A stretch of 64,000 bases of DNA, taken from assembly GCF_017603825.1 (NCBI RefSeq), contig NZ_CP072014.1, positions 2,604,001-2,668,000 of the forward strand, read 5' to 3'. Under the pieces are notes generated by a model. The model ran no database searches, was not told where the DNA came from, and saw only the letters and a program-made list of their open reading frames with translations. The translations under genes and the position numbers were made by a program. The stretch comes from Arthrobacter crystallopoietes. Its GTDB lineage: Bacteria > Actinomycetota > Actinomycetes > Actinomycetales > Micrococcaceae. Shown in pieces: positions 7,452 to 16,877 of this stretch (positions are counted from its first letter, which is position 1; every line of letters starts with the position of its first letter).

Positions 7452-8306
7452 ATGACCGGATTCATGAGCGAGCGCGTGCAAGCTGCTGCGGACAATGGAA
7501 CGGTCCTGGTCGGCGTGCTGTGTCTGGCCCTGGTGTTCCTGTTTTTCGCGCTGCAGCGCAAACCGCCGCGGTTGCTGAAGACCGATCCCGCGATGCTGCC
7601 GTCCACGTTTTTCACCGGCGTCATGGCAGCGGCCCTGTTGGCAGGGCTTAACGGCGGCGGGACTTCAGAGCTGATCGGTGCAGGCCTGGCGGCGGGCGCT
7701 GCCTATGGCCTGTTCTGCAGCTTTGTCCGGCAGCGGCCCGCGCGGTCGGGCAGCCTGCACCTTGTCAGGTCTTTCATTGAGTTCATCATTGCCGCGGCGG
7801 CGGTGTTCTACGCGACCACCGCCTACTTTGAGCTGGCGGCCCAGTCGTCCGCAGCCGGGTTGCCGCGCCCATTCTGGACCGCAACCTACATTGCGCTACT
7901 GGCCGCTGCGTTCATCGCGGTGCTGCCGAATACGCTCCACAAGATGGGCAGCCATGGTTCGATCCTGGACGTGGGCATGTGCACGTATGCCGCCCTGGTG
8001 TTGCTGACCTTCTGCCTAGCGCCGACCGGCTTGGGGACGCTGGGGCTGCCCGGGGACCGCTGGATCTGGGCGATCGCCGGTGTTGCGGTGGTTCTGATCG
8101 CCAGCGTGCTGGCGCCCGGTGCGGTGACGGTGGCCGGCGGCCTGTTCCTGCTGCTCGGCGGGGTGCTGCTGGATGCCTCGGTCGGGGCGGATTTTTCGCC
8201 GTCGTCGCTTGTCTCCGCGTCGGTTCTGGGCGCCTATGCGGCCTGCTTCTGGCTGTGCCTGAGTTTGACGCAAAAAGTACTTCCGCCAGTGGTGCAGATG
8301 CGCTAG
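7452..8306 (+). CDS. polytopic membrane protein of unknown function
   Basis: A 284-residue protein made of about eight hydrophobic segments. The first (VLVGVLCLALVFLFFAL) is followed by a short basic loop. Only the loops near residues 35-45 and 90-100 are charged. No transporter or enzyme motif is recognisable. The start is ambiguous: ATG 7452 and ATG 7464 both lack a strong ribosome binding site. It ends 23 nt before the M28 lipoprotein gene and may be co-transcribed with it. Confidence 0.75.
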   Translation: MTGFMSERVQAAADNGTVLVGVLCLALVFLFFALQRKPPRLLKTDPAMLPSTFFTGVMAAALLAGLNGGGTSELIGAGLAAGAAYGLFCSFVRQRPARSGSLHLVRSFIEFIIAAAAVFYATTAYFELAAQSSAAGLPRPFWTATYIALLAAAFIAVLPNTLHKMGSHGSILDVGMCTYAALVLLTFCLAPTGLGTLGLPGDRWIWAIAGVAVVLIASVLAPGAVTVAGGLFLLLGGVLLDASVGADFSPSSLVSASVLGAYAACFWLCLSLTQKVLPPVVQMR

Positions 8307-8329
8307 TTTCAACGCAAGGGGGAATATCC

Positions 8330-9355
8330 ATGAAAATGCATAGAAGTGCCCGGGCAGGTCTTGCCGCAGTGGCTGCGGCCGCCGTCGTTGTTCTTGCAGG
8401 TTGTTCCGCCGCTCCGCCGCCGCTCGTTCCAACGCACAGCGCTGACACCGGTGCGCTGCGCGAGGCCGTCAGCGCCCGGGACATCATGGACCACCTCGAG
8501 GCGCTGCAGGACGTGGCCGATGCCAACGGCGGCCACCGGGCCGCCGGCAGTTCCGGCTACGAGGAATCCGCCCGGTATGTCGAGGAGCAGCTGCGCGCGG
8601 CCGGGTACGCCCCTGTGCGCCAGCATTTCACTTACGAGGACCACGGCGAGGAGATCGAGACCTTCAACATCCTCGCGGAAACCGGCGGCAGCGACGAGCA
8701 CACCATTGTGGTGGGCGGGCATTTGGATTCGGTGCGCCGCGGGCCCGGCATCAACGACAACGCCAGCGGGGTGGGTGCCATCCTCGAAACGGCGCTGCGG
8801 ATGGCGGATTCCGGGATCGAGCCGATCAACAAGGTGCGGTTCGCATTCTGGGGCGGCGAGGAGGAGGGGCTGTACGGATCGCAGCATTACGTGGACGAAC
8901 TCAGCGGCAGCGAGGCCGGGCAGCATGCGGTCTATCTGAACCTGGACATGGTGGCCTCGCCCAACGGCGTACGATTTGTGCACGACGGCGACGGCTCAAC
9001 CTTCGGCGACAACGTCCCCAACGGTTCGAATGAGATTGAGGACGTTTTCGTCGACTATTTTGCCGACCGCGGGCTGGAGGTGCTGCCCACTCCGTTCTTG
9101 GATGGCGACTCCGACTACGCGGCTTTCCTCAAAGCCGGGATTCCCTCCGGCGGGCTCTTCACCGGCGATGCGGGCACCAAGAGCGGGGCCGAGGTGCAGG
9201 GCTTCGGCGGCGAGGCGGGAGTGGCATACGACAGTTGCTACCACGAGTCCTGCGACACGATCGAGAACGTGGACACGGACCTGCTGGAGGAAATGGCCGA
9301 CGCGCTGGCACACGCGACAATAGCCTTCGCCACGGCCACTCCCGCGGAGGGCTAA
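8330..9355 (+). CDS. M28-family metallopeptidase, lipoprotein
   Basis: A 341-residue exported peptidase. The signal peptide ends in the lipobox LAGC with Cys 25, so it should be lipid-anchored outside the membrane. The M28 zinc ligands are all visible: H131 (GGHLDS), D143 (GINDNASG), E177/E178 (WGGEEEG), D206 (LNLDMV) and H305 (CYHESCD). The family are co-catalytic di-zinc aminopeptidases. ATG 8330 follows AAGGGGG with good spacing. It is a close paralogue of the next gene but lacks the PA domain. A strong terminator follows at 9377-9419, so the two paralogues are probably separate transcripts. Confidence 0.92.
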   Translation: MKMHRSARAGLAAVAAAAVVVLAGCSAAPPPLVPTHSADTGALREAVSARDIMDHLEALQDVADANGGHRAAGSSGYEESARYVEEQLRAAGYAPVRQHFTYEDHGEEIETFNILAETGGSDEHTIVVGGHLDSVRRGPGINDNASGVGAILETALRMADSGIEPINKVRFAFWGGEEEGLYGSQHYVDELSGSEAGQHAVYLNLDMVASPNGVRFVHDGDGSTFGDNVPNGSNEIEDVFVDYFADRGLEVLPTPFLDGDSDYAAFLKAGIPSGGLFTGDAGTKSGAEVQGFGGEAGVAYDSCYHESCDTIENVDTDLLEEMADALAHATIAFATATPAEG

Positions 9356-9376
9356 GCGGCCTAGCCCGTACTGCAG

Positions 9377-9419
9377 CCTGCCTGTCGGCTTCGATTGCCG
9401 GATCAGGCAGGAGGTTTTT
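9377..9419 (+). terminator. intrinsic terminator after the M28 lipoprotein gene
   Basis: Outer stem CCTGCCTG (9377-9384) with CAGGCAGG (9404-9411), inner stem CGGC (9386-9389) with GCCG (9397-9400), then AGGTTTTTG. This is a stem-loop followed by a T-run, on the strand of the upstream gene. Confidence 0.75.
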
Positions 9420-9569
9420 GTCAACCCCTGATGGTGATTTTGCCTCCTCGAAGGGGCAACTGGTTGTGCGCTCTTCCGGCCCGTGAATCCCTCGACTAAC
9501 GTCAGCCACACGACCGGTGTTGGGGGCCATGCCGGGCGACATTCAACCGAAATCAGGGGAATGACGAAA

Positions 9570-11087
9570 ATGAATCATCGTCGCAATAAGCGTGTCGGGG
9601 CGATAACCGCCGTCGTCGCTTTGGCACTCGGCGCCGGGCTGCCCGCCTACGCGGACAACGGGACGGACACGGAAAAGCTGCGTGAAGCCGTTACTGCTGA
9701 GAGCATCATGGACCACCTCAAAGAACTGCAGAAGGCCGCCGACAACAATAACGGCAACCGCGCAGCCGGAACCGCTGGCTACGAGGCAACGGCGGAATAC
9801 ATCGAGTCCGAATTGAAGGATGCCGGCTACGACCCGCAGCGCCAGTACTTCGACTACCAGCAGTTCATTGAACATACGGACTCGGAGCTGGTCCAGGTTT
9901 CGCCGACCGAGAAGACCTATGCCAACGGAACCGACTTTACGACCATGGAGTACTCGGGTGCCGGCGACGTGACGGCGGCAGTAACAGCAGTGGATGTGAA
10001 TTTCACCGATCCGGCGGCCTCGACCAGCGGTTGCGAAGCCGCCGACTTCGAAGGCTTTACGGCCGGCAACATCGCCCTTATCCAGCGGGGCACCTGCACA
10101 TTCGGAGTAAAGGCGCAGCTGGCTGCGGAGGCAGGTGCTTCGGCAGCCATCATCTTTAATCAGGGCAATGGCGACGACCGGACGGGGCTCCTGAACGGAA
10201 CGTTGGGTGAAGCCGTTGCGATCCCGACGGTCGGTGCCACCTACGCAGTGGGCCAGGCTCTGGCCGCAAATCCGGCGACAACGGCGCACGTGAAGGTGGA
10301 TGCCGAAGTCAAGCAATCCACCACGTTCAATATCCTGGCGGACACCGCCGGTCGCGCAGACCGCACCGTAGTGGTCGGCGCCCACCTGGACAGCGTGGCC
10401 GAAGGTCCCGGCATCAACGACAATGGCTCCGGCAGCGCTGCAATCCTTGAGACGGCTATCCAGATGGCTGAGCAAGACAAAGACGGGCCGCGCAACCGCG
10501 TGCGCTTTGCCTTCTGGGGAGCAGAGGAAAGCGGACTGATCGGCTCCACCCACTATGTCTCACAGTTGACCAAGGAGGAGATTAAGCAGCACGCCCTCAA
10601 CCTGAACTTCGATATGGTTGGCTCGCCAAACTTCGTGCGTTTTGTGTATGACGGCGACGGCGATGCTTTCGGCCAGGTCGGCCCGAACGGATCGGCCCAC
10701 ATCGAACATGTTTTCAACGACTACTTTGCCTCTCAGGAGCTGGCATCAGCACCCACGGCCTTCAGCGGCCGGTCCGACTATGCTGCCTTCATCGAAAACG
10801 GCATTCCGGCAGGCGGCTTGTTCACCGGAGCGGAAGGAGTGAAAACCAAGGAGGAGGCAGCTGTTTTCGGCGGTACGGAGGGGGCGGCCTACGACGCCTG
10901 CTACCACCAGGCGTGCGACGATATCGAAAATTTGAGTACGGAGGCGCTCGATCAGATGTCAGACGCTGTGGCGCACGCAACGCTCACCTTTGCCGAGACG
11001 ACGTCCGCAGTCAACGGGACGGCCAAGGGCGGCTCCAACAGCGGTGTTGCCGACATGAAGTTTAAGGGGCACTCCGCACTGAAGTAA
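9570..11087 (+). CDS. secreted M28-family metallopeptidase with PA domain
   Basis: A 505-residue exported peptidase. The signal peptide runs to about residue 28 (PAYA before DNG), without a lipobox. The mature N-terminus matches the upstream paralogue (IMDHLKELQKAAD, NRAAGTAGYEATAEYI). A protease-associated domain is inserted at about 105-245 (CEAADFEGFTAGNIALIQRG is its hallmark). The peptidase core then resumes with H272, D284, E319/E320 and a later CYHQACDD. ATG 9570 lies 9-10 nt after AGGGG; ATG 9561 is an alternative but too close to it. Likely an extracellular aminopeptidase for peptide scavenging. Confidence 0.92.
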   Translation: MNHRRNKRVGAITAVVALALGAGLPAYADNGTDTEKLREAVTAESIMDHLKELQKAADNNNGNRAAGTAGYEATAEYIESELKDAGYDPQRQYFDYQQFIEHTDSELVQVSPTEKTYANGTDFTTMEYSGAGDVTAAVTAVDVNFTDPAASTSGCEAADFEGFTAGNIALIQRGTCTFGVKAQLAAEAGASAAIIFNQGNGDDRTGLLNGTLGEAVAIPTVGATYAVGQALAANPATTAHVKVDAEVKQSTTFNILADTAGRADRTVVVGAHLDSVAEGPGINDNGSGSAAILETAIQMAEQDKDGPRNRVRFAFWGAEESGLIGSTHYVSQLTKEEIKQHALNLNFDMVGSPNFVRFVYDGDGDAFGQVGPNGSAHIEHVFNDYFASQELASAPTAFSGRSDYAAFIENGIPAGGLFTGAEGVKTKEEAAVFGGTEGAAYDACYHQACDDIENLSTEALDQMSDAVAHATLTFAETTSAVNGTAKGGSNSGVADMKFKGHSALK

Positions 11088-11111
11088 GGCAATAGAAACC
11101 CTGCGTTACAG

Positions 11112-11801
11112 CTAGTGGTTGGCGCCGCCGTCGTTCATCTGTTCCGGATGTTCGGCGGCGGCGTCCTCTTTGGCTACGCGCCGGTATTCCAGGAACGCAT
11201 ACAGGACCACCAGGCCCAGCGCCGAGCCATGGGTGTTGGCCAGCACATCCTGCATGGTCCCGAACCGGCCGGGCAGGAACGTGTCCTGGACCAGTTCGAT
11301 CAGGAACGAGACGGCGAAGGCAGCAGGGACGGCGATCCAGCGGTAACCCGCACGCAGGAGCGTCCCGCCCAACAGGCCGAGCGGCACGAACATCACAATG
11401 TTGGCGCTGGTCTCGACGAAGTTGTAATCGATCCAGTCCGGCGCACCGAAGGCGTGCAGCTTCGCCAGCACCTGCAGGATCGTGCCGCTCGCATCGCGGT
11501 CCACCGGCGTTGGCCACAGCACGACCAGGGCCACCGTCAACAGGTAGCCGATCAGCAGGAAGCCGGGCAGATGCCCGCGCCGCCCACCAGCAGGTGCGGT
11601 CAGCAGCCGGGCTCCGTTTTTGGCATCGTGCCTTCGCCGGAACCAGGACTCAAGCCTGGCCCAGGGCCGCGACCGGCGCATCGCCAGCACAGCGGACTTC
11701 AACCGTGCCGCCAGCGGTGCCAGTTTCGTCCCGAACTCCTTACCCTGCATTCCCAACTTCGCTGCCCACGTCCCCAGTTTGGTCCCTAACGTGTGCCGCA
11801 T
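11112..11801 (-). CDS. VanZ-like family membrane protein
   Basis: A 229-residue protein. The basic N-terminal 80 residues are followed by about four transmembrane helices with VanZ hallmarks: NFVETSANIVMFVPLG, a conserved F-L-I-E-L-V-Q, and GRFGTMQDVLANTHGSALG. VanZ is linked to low-level teicoplanin resistance in enterococci, but most members have no known role. ATG 11801 shares its A with the TGA of the histidine kinase (TGATG), so translation is probably coupled to the kinase. That is an unusual pairing and hints at an envelope-related signalling unit. Confidence 0.88.
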   Translation of the reverse strand: MRHTLGTKLGTWAAKLGMQGKEFGTKLAPLAARLKSAVLAMRRSRPWARLESWFRRRHDAKNGARLLTAPAGGRRGHLPGFLLIGYLLTVALVVLWPTPVDRDASGTILQVLAKLHAFGAPDWIDYNFVETSANIVMFVPLGLLGGTLLRAGYRWIAVPAAFAVSFLIELVQDTFLPGRFGTMQDVLANTHGSALGLVVLYAFLEYRRVAKEDAAAEHPEQMNDGGANH

Positions 11802-13519
11802 CAAACCTTGTCCGCCGACGTCGCCTCCGTCGGAAGCACCGGGTTCCCGCCGTCGGCCGGAAGCAGGACCCTGAATGTGGTGCCCTTGCCGAGCTCACTT
11901 GTGAAGTTGATTGCGCCGCCGTGCGCTTCAACAATCGCCTTGGTGATCACCAGGCCAAGGCCAACTCCGGGGATGGCCGCGCGGCGGACCGTGGGAGTGC
12001 GGAAGAATTTGGTGAAGACCCCGCCCAGGTCTTCTTCCGCGATGCCCATGCCGTGGTCTTCCACCTCGATGCCGACACTGCCCTCCGCCCGCCACGCACG
12101 GACGGTAACGCGACCGCCGGCGGGGGAGTACTTGATCGCGTTGGAGAGCAGATTGTCCAGCACCTGGCACATTCGGTCATGGTCAATGAACGCCTCGAGA
12201 TCGCTGGGGCTTTCATTGACCAGCACGACGCCGGCTTCCTCCGCCCGAGGTGTTGCCGAAGCCAGGCAGGATGCGATGACGTCGGCCAGATCGGCGTTGC
12301 GCTGCTCGATCTTGGCCGGGCCGGAGGCAGTGGTGAGCAGGTCCGAGACCAGCTGGAGCAGCCGTTCGGCGTTGCGCAGCGCCACACGAAGGGATACGGC
12401 CATGGAGCCGTCCGGATCCTTCAGCTGGGTTTCTTCCAGCGCCAGATCGAGGTAGCCGATGATTGAGGTCAGCGGTGTGCGCAGCTCGTGCGACACGCTG
12501 GCCACGAAATCGTCTTTGGCAGCCAGGGCGTTCACCAGATCCGTGACATCGCTGAAGGCAACTACAGAACCGGCGAAGGCGCCGTCGTCGTCCCGCATGG
12601 ATCTGGCGGAGATGGACATGGCCCGTTGCTGCTTGCCCTCGCCGATCCAGACCAATTCGTCGGAAAAGGTCTCCCCGCGCACGGCCCTCAGGACCGGCCG
12701 CTCATCCGGCGGGATCAGCGAGGTACGGTCCGGTTTGTACACGTGCAGCTGGCCTTCATTGGGATCAATATTGCCCGCGGGAGCGGCCAGCATGTGGTTC
12801 TGCAGTTGGCGCCGGTTCATCAGGATGTCGTGCCCGTTTTTGTCGACAGCGACCAGACCGACGCCGACCGTGTCCATCATCGTCTGCATGAGCCTGGAAC
12901 GGTCCCTGGTTTCTTCCAGGACAGCCTGAAGTTCGCGGTCCTTGGCTTCGAGGACTCCCTGTTTGTCCGTCTCGCTCAGGCTGAATATCGACGCCGTGAC
13001 GCAGATGGCGAGCATGATGATGGGAATCAGGAAAGGATCGGCCAGCCCGGCTGCGGTGACCGGCTCACCTGAGGTCAACACAGGTACCCAGACCAGCATC
13101 AAGGGCGCGAAGAAGCTGATGATTCTGGCGGCAACTGGCGCAACTCCGGACCATGCCAACCAGAACACCGGGAAAACCGCCAGCATGCTCAGCCCGCTCA
13201 GCGACTCCGCACCGCCTGTTCTCAGCGCCGCTACGACAACGAAATCCAGTAGCGGGATGACCCAGTAGGTGGGGTAGGGCAAGCGGTCCCAGGGGACCAG
13301 AAAGCTGGCTACCGTCAGAACTGCCAACATGATGAGCCCAGCCTGGAAAGCGTCGTTACCAAGTGTGGCCGGGAAGAAGAATGCCGCCACCAGGGCCACC
13401 AGGGCCACGCAAATCACCAGCGGCATCTGGCTCAGGAAGACACGGTGCCGCAGATTCAGTTCATGAAACTGCTTCCGCACGCCGAGCATGGCCAGCGCGT
13501 TTTTGACGACTGCGGACAT
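11801..13519 (-). CDS. membrane sensor histidine kinase with PAS domain
   Basis: A 572-residue kinase. About six transmembrane helices occupy residues 30-180. A coiled segment and a PAS-like domain (about 205-325) follow, then HisKA with the phospho-acceptor H344 (SVSHELRTPL) and a HATPase domain with N box (NLLSNAIKYSP), G1 (DHGMGIAEEDL) and G2 (GVGLGLVI). ATG 13519 is preceded by GGGGAAC; the frame is open further upstream but runs into the promoter region. It is divergent from the response regulator at 13733, its probable partner. The stimulus is unknown. Confidence 0.93.
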   Translation of the reverse strand: MSAVVKNALAMLGVRKQFHELNLRHRVFLSQMPLVICVALVALVAAFFFPATLGNDAFQAGLIMLAVLTVASFLVPWDRLPYPTYWVIPLLDFVVVAALRTGGAESLSGLSMLAVFPVFWLAWSGVAPVAARIISFFAPLMLVWVPVLTSGEPVTAAGLADPFLIPIIMLAICVTASIFSLSETDKQGVLEAKDRELQAVLEETRDRSRLMQTMMDTVGVGLVAVDKNGHDILMNRRQLQNHMLAAPAGNIDPNEGQLHVYKPDRTSLIPPDERPVLRAVRGETFSDELVWIGEGKQQRAMSISARSMRDDDGAFAGSVVAFSDVTDLVNALAAKDDFVASVSHELRTPLTSIIGYLDLALEETQLKDPDGSMAVSLRVALRNAERLLQLVSDLLTTASGPAKIEQRNADLADVIASCLASATPRAEEAGVVLVNESPSDLEAFIDHDRMCQVLDNLLSNAIKYSPAGGRVTVRAWRAEGSVGIEVEDHGMGIAEEDLGGVFTKFFRTPTVRRAAIPGVGLGLVITKAIVEAHGGAINFTSELGKGTTFRVLLPADGGNPVLPTEATSADKV

Positions 13520-13666
13520 GTTCCCCGGTTTCCTGTTCCTGCAGCAGATGACACGTGATACCGGCACAGTTTGTCCTGCCCGCCGGAAAATCAGTATAAA
13601 GGTGGGCCTGTCCCGTTCCGGCCATCGTAGCCCGGCAAGGTCGGAAAAAGTGTCCGAGGTGAAAGG

Positions 13667-13672
13667 TATAAT
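13667..13672 (+). promoter_or_regulatory. perfect -10 element of the response regulator gene
   Basis: TATAAT at 13667-13672 lies 60 nt before the response regulator start in a locally AT-rich stretch. No good -35 is seen at 17 nt spacing, so activation by another factor is possible. On the other strand, TATACT (13593-13598) could serve the histidine kinase. Confidence 0.5.
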
Positions 13673-13732
13673 ACGAACAGTTGTTGCGGCGAGGCGCATC
13701 ATTGACGTGCGGGCAGGAAGTTCGGGGGGATT

Positions 13733-14563
13733 TTGGAAGCATCACGGGTGGCAGTCATTGTCGAAGATGACCGCGACATACGGGACCTCATCGAGGCTGT
13801 TCTGATTCAATCTGGTTTCGAGGTCTATGCTGCAGCCAGCGGGGAAGAAGGCGTTCAAGCCGTAGAGGAACACGACCCCTCCATCGTCACTCTGGATCTT
13901 GGCCTGCCGGATATGGACGGGTTCGAAGTAGCCCGGCGGATCCGTCTCTTCAGTGACAGCTACATCATCATGCTCACCGCCCGCGCCGAAGAGCTGGATA
14001 CTTTGCTGGGGCTGGAATCCGGCGCAGATGACTACATCACCAAACCGTTTCGCCCGCGAGAGCTGCGGGCCCGCGTGGCAGCTATGCTCCGGCGGCCGCG
14101 GATGGGCGACACTGGTGCGATTTCCGTGGGCCGCGTGTCGGTGCCTGCCGCTCCGGCAAATGGATCAGGGCAGCCGGAAGGCAAGGGGCAGGAACAGGTG
14201 GCCGAACCGGCGACTAATGGAAACCAAACCGGCACATACTTGCATAACGGGCTTCTGCTGAACCACCGCACGCGGACCACAGAGGTCAACGGCCAGGAGA
14301 TTGAGCTGACCCGCACGGAGTTCGACCTGCTCCACGCGTTGATGGAAAGCGGGCGCGTGGTGCGTACTAAGACGGACCTTGTCCGCCGGCTCCGCTACGA
14401 GGACTACGACACTGGCTCGTTTATCAGCGACGCCGATATGCGCGCTATAGAGGTCCATATCGGTAACCTGCGCAGGAAGCTGGGCGATAATTCGCGCGAG
14501 CCCCGCTGGCTGGAAACAGTTCGCGGAGTCGGTTACCGGCTAGCCCCCAAGACTCTCCGCTAA
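13733..14563 (+). CDS. OmpR-family response regulator
   Basis: A 276-residue two-domain regulator. The receiver domain has acidic residues at 11-13 (EDD), phospho-acceptor D55 (VTLDLGLPD), and the K of DYITKPF. A glycine- and glutamine-rich linker of about 35 residues is longer than usual. The winged-helix effector domain is at about 190-272 (LTRTEFDLLHAL ... RKLGDNSREPRWLETVRGVGYRL). The start is taken as TTG 13733 behind GGGGGGA; GTG 13748 is the only close alternative and has no suitable ribosome binding site. Probable partner of the divergent histidine kinase. Confidence 0.9.
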   Translation: MEASRVAVIVEDDRDIRDLIEAVLIQSGFEVYAAASGEEGVQAVEEHDPSIVTLDLGLPDMDGFEVARRIRLFSDSYIIMLTARAEELDTLLGLESGADDYITKPFRPRELRARVAAMLRRPRMGDTGAISVGRVSVPAAPANGSGQPEGKGQEQVAEPATNGNQTGTYLHNGLLLNHRTRTTEVNGQEIELTRTEFDLLHALMESGRVVRTKTDLVRRLRYEDYDTGSFISDADMRAIEVHIGNLRRKLGDNSREPRWLETVRGVGYRLAPKTLR

Positions 14564-14612
14564 CCGACCCGCCGTGTGCGGGCGTCTGGCCTCGCCGCGT
14601 CCATCTGCCGGA

Positions 14613-15014
14613 TTAATTGACGCCGTTCCTCCGACAACCTGCCTGTGGTTCCAAGTAGTCCAGTTGTAGCTGGGCCATCGTGGCGCGACCGCATGCCGTG
14701 ATCTCGTCCAACAGGTCCAAAGTGCAGGAAGTCATAATGTCTTCGCCCAAACGGAGCAGCATTGCCTGCAGGTTCGCTGCCAATTGGGACAGCCTGCCAG
14801 CGCCGGCCATCGCGCTGGAAACCTTCACGCTCAGGACAACGTCCATGGCAGCCTTCGCATCGGAAGCCCGGATAGCTTGGCACAAACGGACTTGTCGTTC
14901 ATCCCAGATGCCGATGAAGCTACGGACGAATGCCCGGCAGGTCTCTTCATCCTCAAGCTCAGCCGCCAGCTGATGCAGCGTTTCCAGAGAGACCAGCGGC
15001 GCAACTTTCGGCAT
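14613..15014 (-). CDS. Hpt-like protein lacking the phosphorylatable histidine
   Basis: A 133-residue, mostly helical protein with the layout of a histidine phosphotransfer domain: PLVSLETLHQLAAELEDEE, a four-helix body, and VLSVKVSSAMAGAGRLSQLA where Hpt proteins carry H-x-L-K-x-S-S. At that position the histidine is replaced by leucine (L-S-V-K-V-S-S). It therefore cannot relay phosphate in the usual way and may act as a binding partner or inhibitor of the adjacent two-component system. ATG 15014 gives a start directly before the domain. It converges on the response regulator gene. Confidence 0.75.
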   Translation of the reverse strand: MPKVAPLVSLETLHQLAAELEDEETCRAFVRSFIGIWDERQVRLCQAIRASDAKAAMDVVLSVKVSSAMAGAGRLSQLAANLQAMLLRLGEDIMTSCTLDLLDEITACGRATMAQLQLDYLEPQAGCRRNGVN

Positions 15015-15237
15015 ATTTGCTACCGCCCTTCTGCCAGTCAATCGACCGCTCGCACTTGATCCCTGGACCTCTACTTCGCTACGACATTCATCGTGCCTTG
15101 CGACGCTCAGGATGCAAGGCAAAAAAGACTCAAGATCGGCTCAAGATTGCCTGACGTGCAACGTCCGCCCGCATCTGCCGGTAACCGCCACCAGTTGAAG
15201 GGTGGACACCGGCATCGACACAGGAAGGCGACATCAG

Positions 15238-16584
15238 TTAGTTGCGACCCTCGCCCTCAAACACATCGGGGATGCCGTCCTGGTCGGTGTCTGCGGTCTC
15301 GAGTTCCTCGATCTTGCGGTAGTGGCGGTTGCGGGCGCGCAAAATGACGGTGGCGGCTAGCGCGGAAATGAGGGAGCCGGTCAGCACCGCAACCTTCGCA
15401 TGATCGTGATGCTCAGTGCCGAGGGCGAAGCTGAGGTCGTTAACCAGGAGCGAGACGGTGAAGCCGACGCCGGCGAGTAGCGCGATACCGAAAACGTCGA
15501 TCCACTTCAGCGTCGGGTCCAGATTAGCCTTGCTGAGCTTGGTCAAGGTCCAAGTGGTCAGCATGATGCCGATGGGCTTGCCAAGGAACAGGCCAAGGAT
15601 GATGCCCAAAGCAACAGTATCGGTGAGGGAGGCGCCAAAACCCTCCCAACCGCCCAACGCGACGCCGGCGGAGAAGAAGGCGAAAACTGGAACCGCGAAG
15701 CCGGTGGAGAGCGGGCGGAAGCGGTGCTCCAGCTGCTCGGCTAAACCGGGGCCGGCATCCGGGCCGCCGTCCTTTCTGCTGCGCAGCACCGGCACCATGA
15801 AGCCCAGCAGTACGCCGGCGACGGTGGCGTGAACACCGGAGGAGTGCATCAGAGCCCATGTGATGATGCCCAGCGGCAGCAGGATGATCCACGCGGCGAT
15901 GTGGTTCTTGGCGAAGAACTTAGCGTACTTCTGGGTCAGGAAAGCGAACAGCGCCAGCGGGACGAACATCAGGAGCAGGAACGGGACGTGCACTTCGGCG
16001 GTGTAGAAGAAAGCGATGATCGCTATGGCAATCAGGTCATCCACCACCGCCAGCGTGAGGATAAAGATGCGCAGGGCGCTGGGCAGGTGCGAGCTGATGA
16101 CCGCGAGGACAGCGACGGCGAAAGCGATGTCCGTGGCGGTTGGAATGGCCCAGCCTCGCAGCGCCTCGGGGCCGGCGGTCAGGTTGACGATCACGTAGAT
16201 GAGGGCAGGAACTGCTACGCCGCCGAAGGCTGCGGCAATGGGCACGATCGCCCGGCTGGGGGAGCGCAGGTCGCCTGCAACGAACTCCCGCTTGAGCTCC
16301 AGGCCTGTGAGGAAGAAGAAGATCGCAAGCAGGCCGTCGGAGGCCCATTTCCCGATGCTCAGGTCGAGGTGCCAGGGCTCGTAGCCGATCTTGAAGTCGC
16401 GGATGGCGAAATAGCTGTCCGCGGCGGGGGAGTTGGCCCAGATCAGGGCTGCTACCGCGGCGATTAGCAGCATGATGCCGCCGACGGTTTCCTTGCGCAT
16501 CAGATCGCTGAGCCGGACATATTCCGGGTAGCTGCCTCGGCTAAGAATGGTCTTCTTGCCGTTTCCGGGGGCGGGGTTAGTCAC
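15238..16584 (-). CDS. nhaA: Na+/H+ antiporter NhaA
   Basis: A 448-residue membrane protein exporting Na+ in exchange for H+ for pH and salt tolerance. Family motifs are clear: the [13 protein letters not shown] helix with the conserved Asp, and the paired aspartates of [10 protein letters not shown] that bind the ion. The N-terminus has ESVGGIMLL-like sequence ([14 protein letters not shown]). The C-terminal tail of about 30 charged residues is longer than in the E. coli protein and ends in an acidic [15 protein letters not shown] stretch resembling a calcium-binding thrombospondin type-3 loop, though it is expected to be cytoplasmic. GTG 16584 follows GGAGAACC. Confidence 0.95.
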   Translation of the reverse strand: MTNPAPGNGKKTILSRGSYPEYVRLSDLMRKETVGGIMLLIAAVAALIWANSPAADSYFAIRDFKIGYEPWHLDLSIGKWASDGLLAIFFFLTGLELKREFVAGDLRSPSRAIVPIAAAFGGVAVPALIYVIVNLTAGPEALRGWAIPTATDIAFAVAVLAVISSHLPSALRIFILTLAVVDDLIAIAIIAFFYTAEVHVPFLLLMFVPLALFAFLTQKYAKFFAKNHIAAWIILLPLGIITWALMHSSGVHATVAGVLLGFMVPVLRSRKDGGPDAGPGLAEQLEHRFRPLSTGFAVPVFAFFSAGVALGGWEGFGASLTDTVALGIILGLFLGKPIGIMLTTWTLTKLSKANLDPTLKWIDVFGIALLAGVGFTVSLLVNDLSFALGTEHHDHAKVAVLTGSLISALAATVILRARNRHYRKIEELETADTDQDGIPDVFEGEGRN

Positions 16585-16877
16585 TGGTTCTCCAGACGAT
16601 TTTTGACATCACAGATGTACTCGACGACCAGACTTCCCGTCACACCGTGAGCCAGTTTACATCCATGCGCGTGAGGTGCGTCATCTGTTACTGCACCAGG
16701 AGGACACTGCAGGCGGCCCCGAAGAAGGCCACGTTGCGGGGTGGGTTGACTGGCGTTAACTAGCTGAGCGCACAGCCTGCTGCAGGTGCCACCGGGTTTT
16801 CGACCAGAGCCGAGCACCGGAGTTCTCCTGCAACAAAAAGGCTGTGCGCCCAGGTGTGTGGGGCTGTAAAGCCTGGA

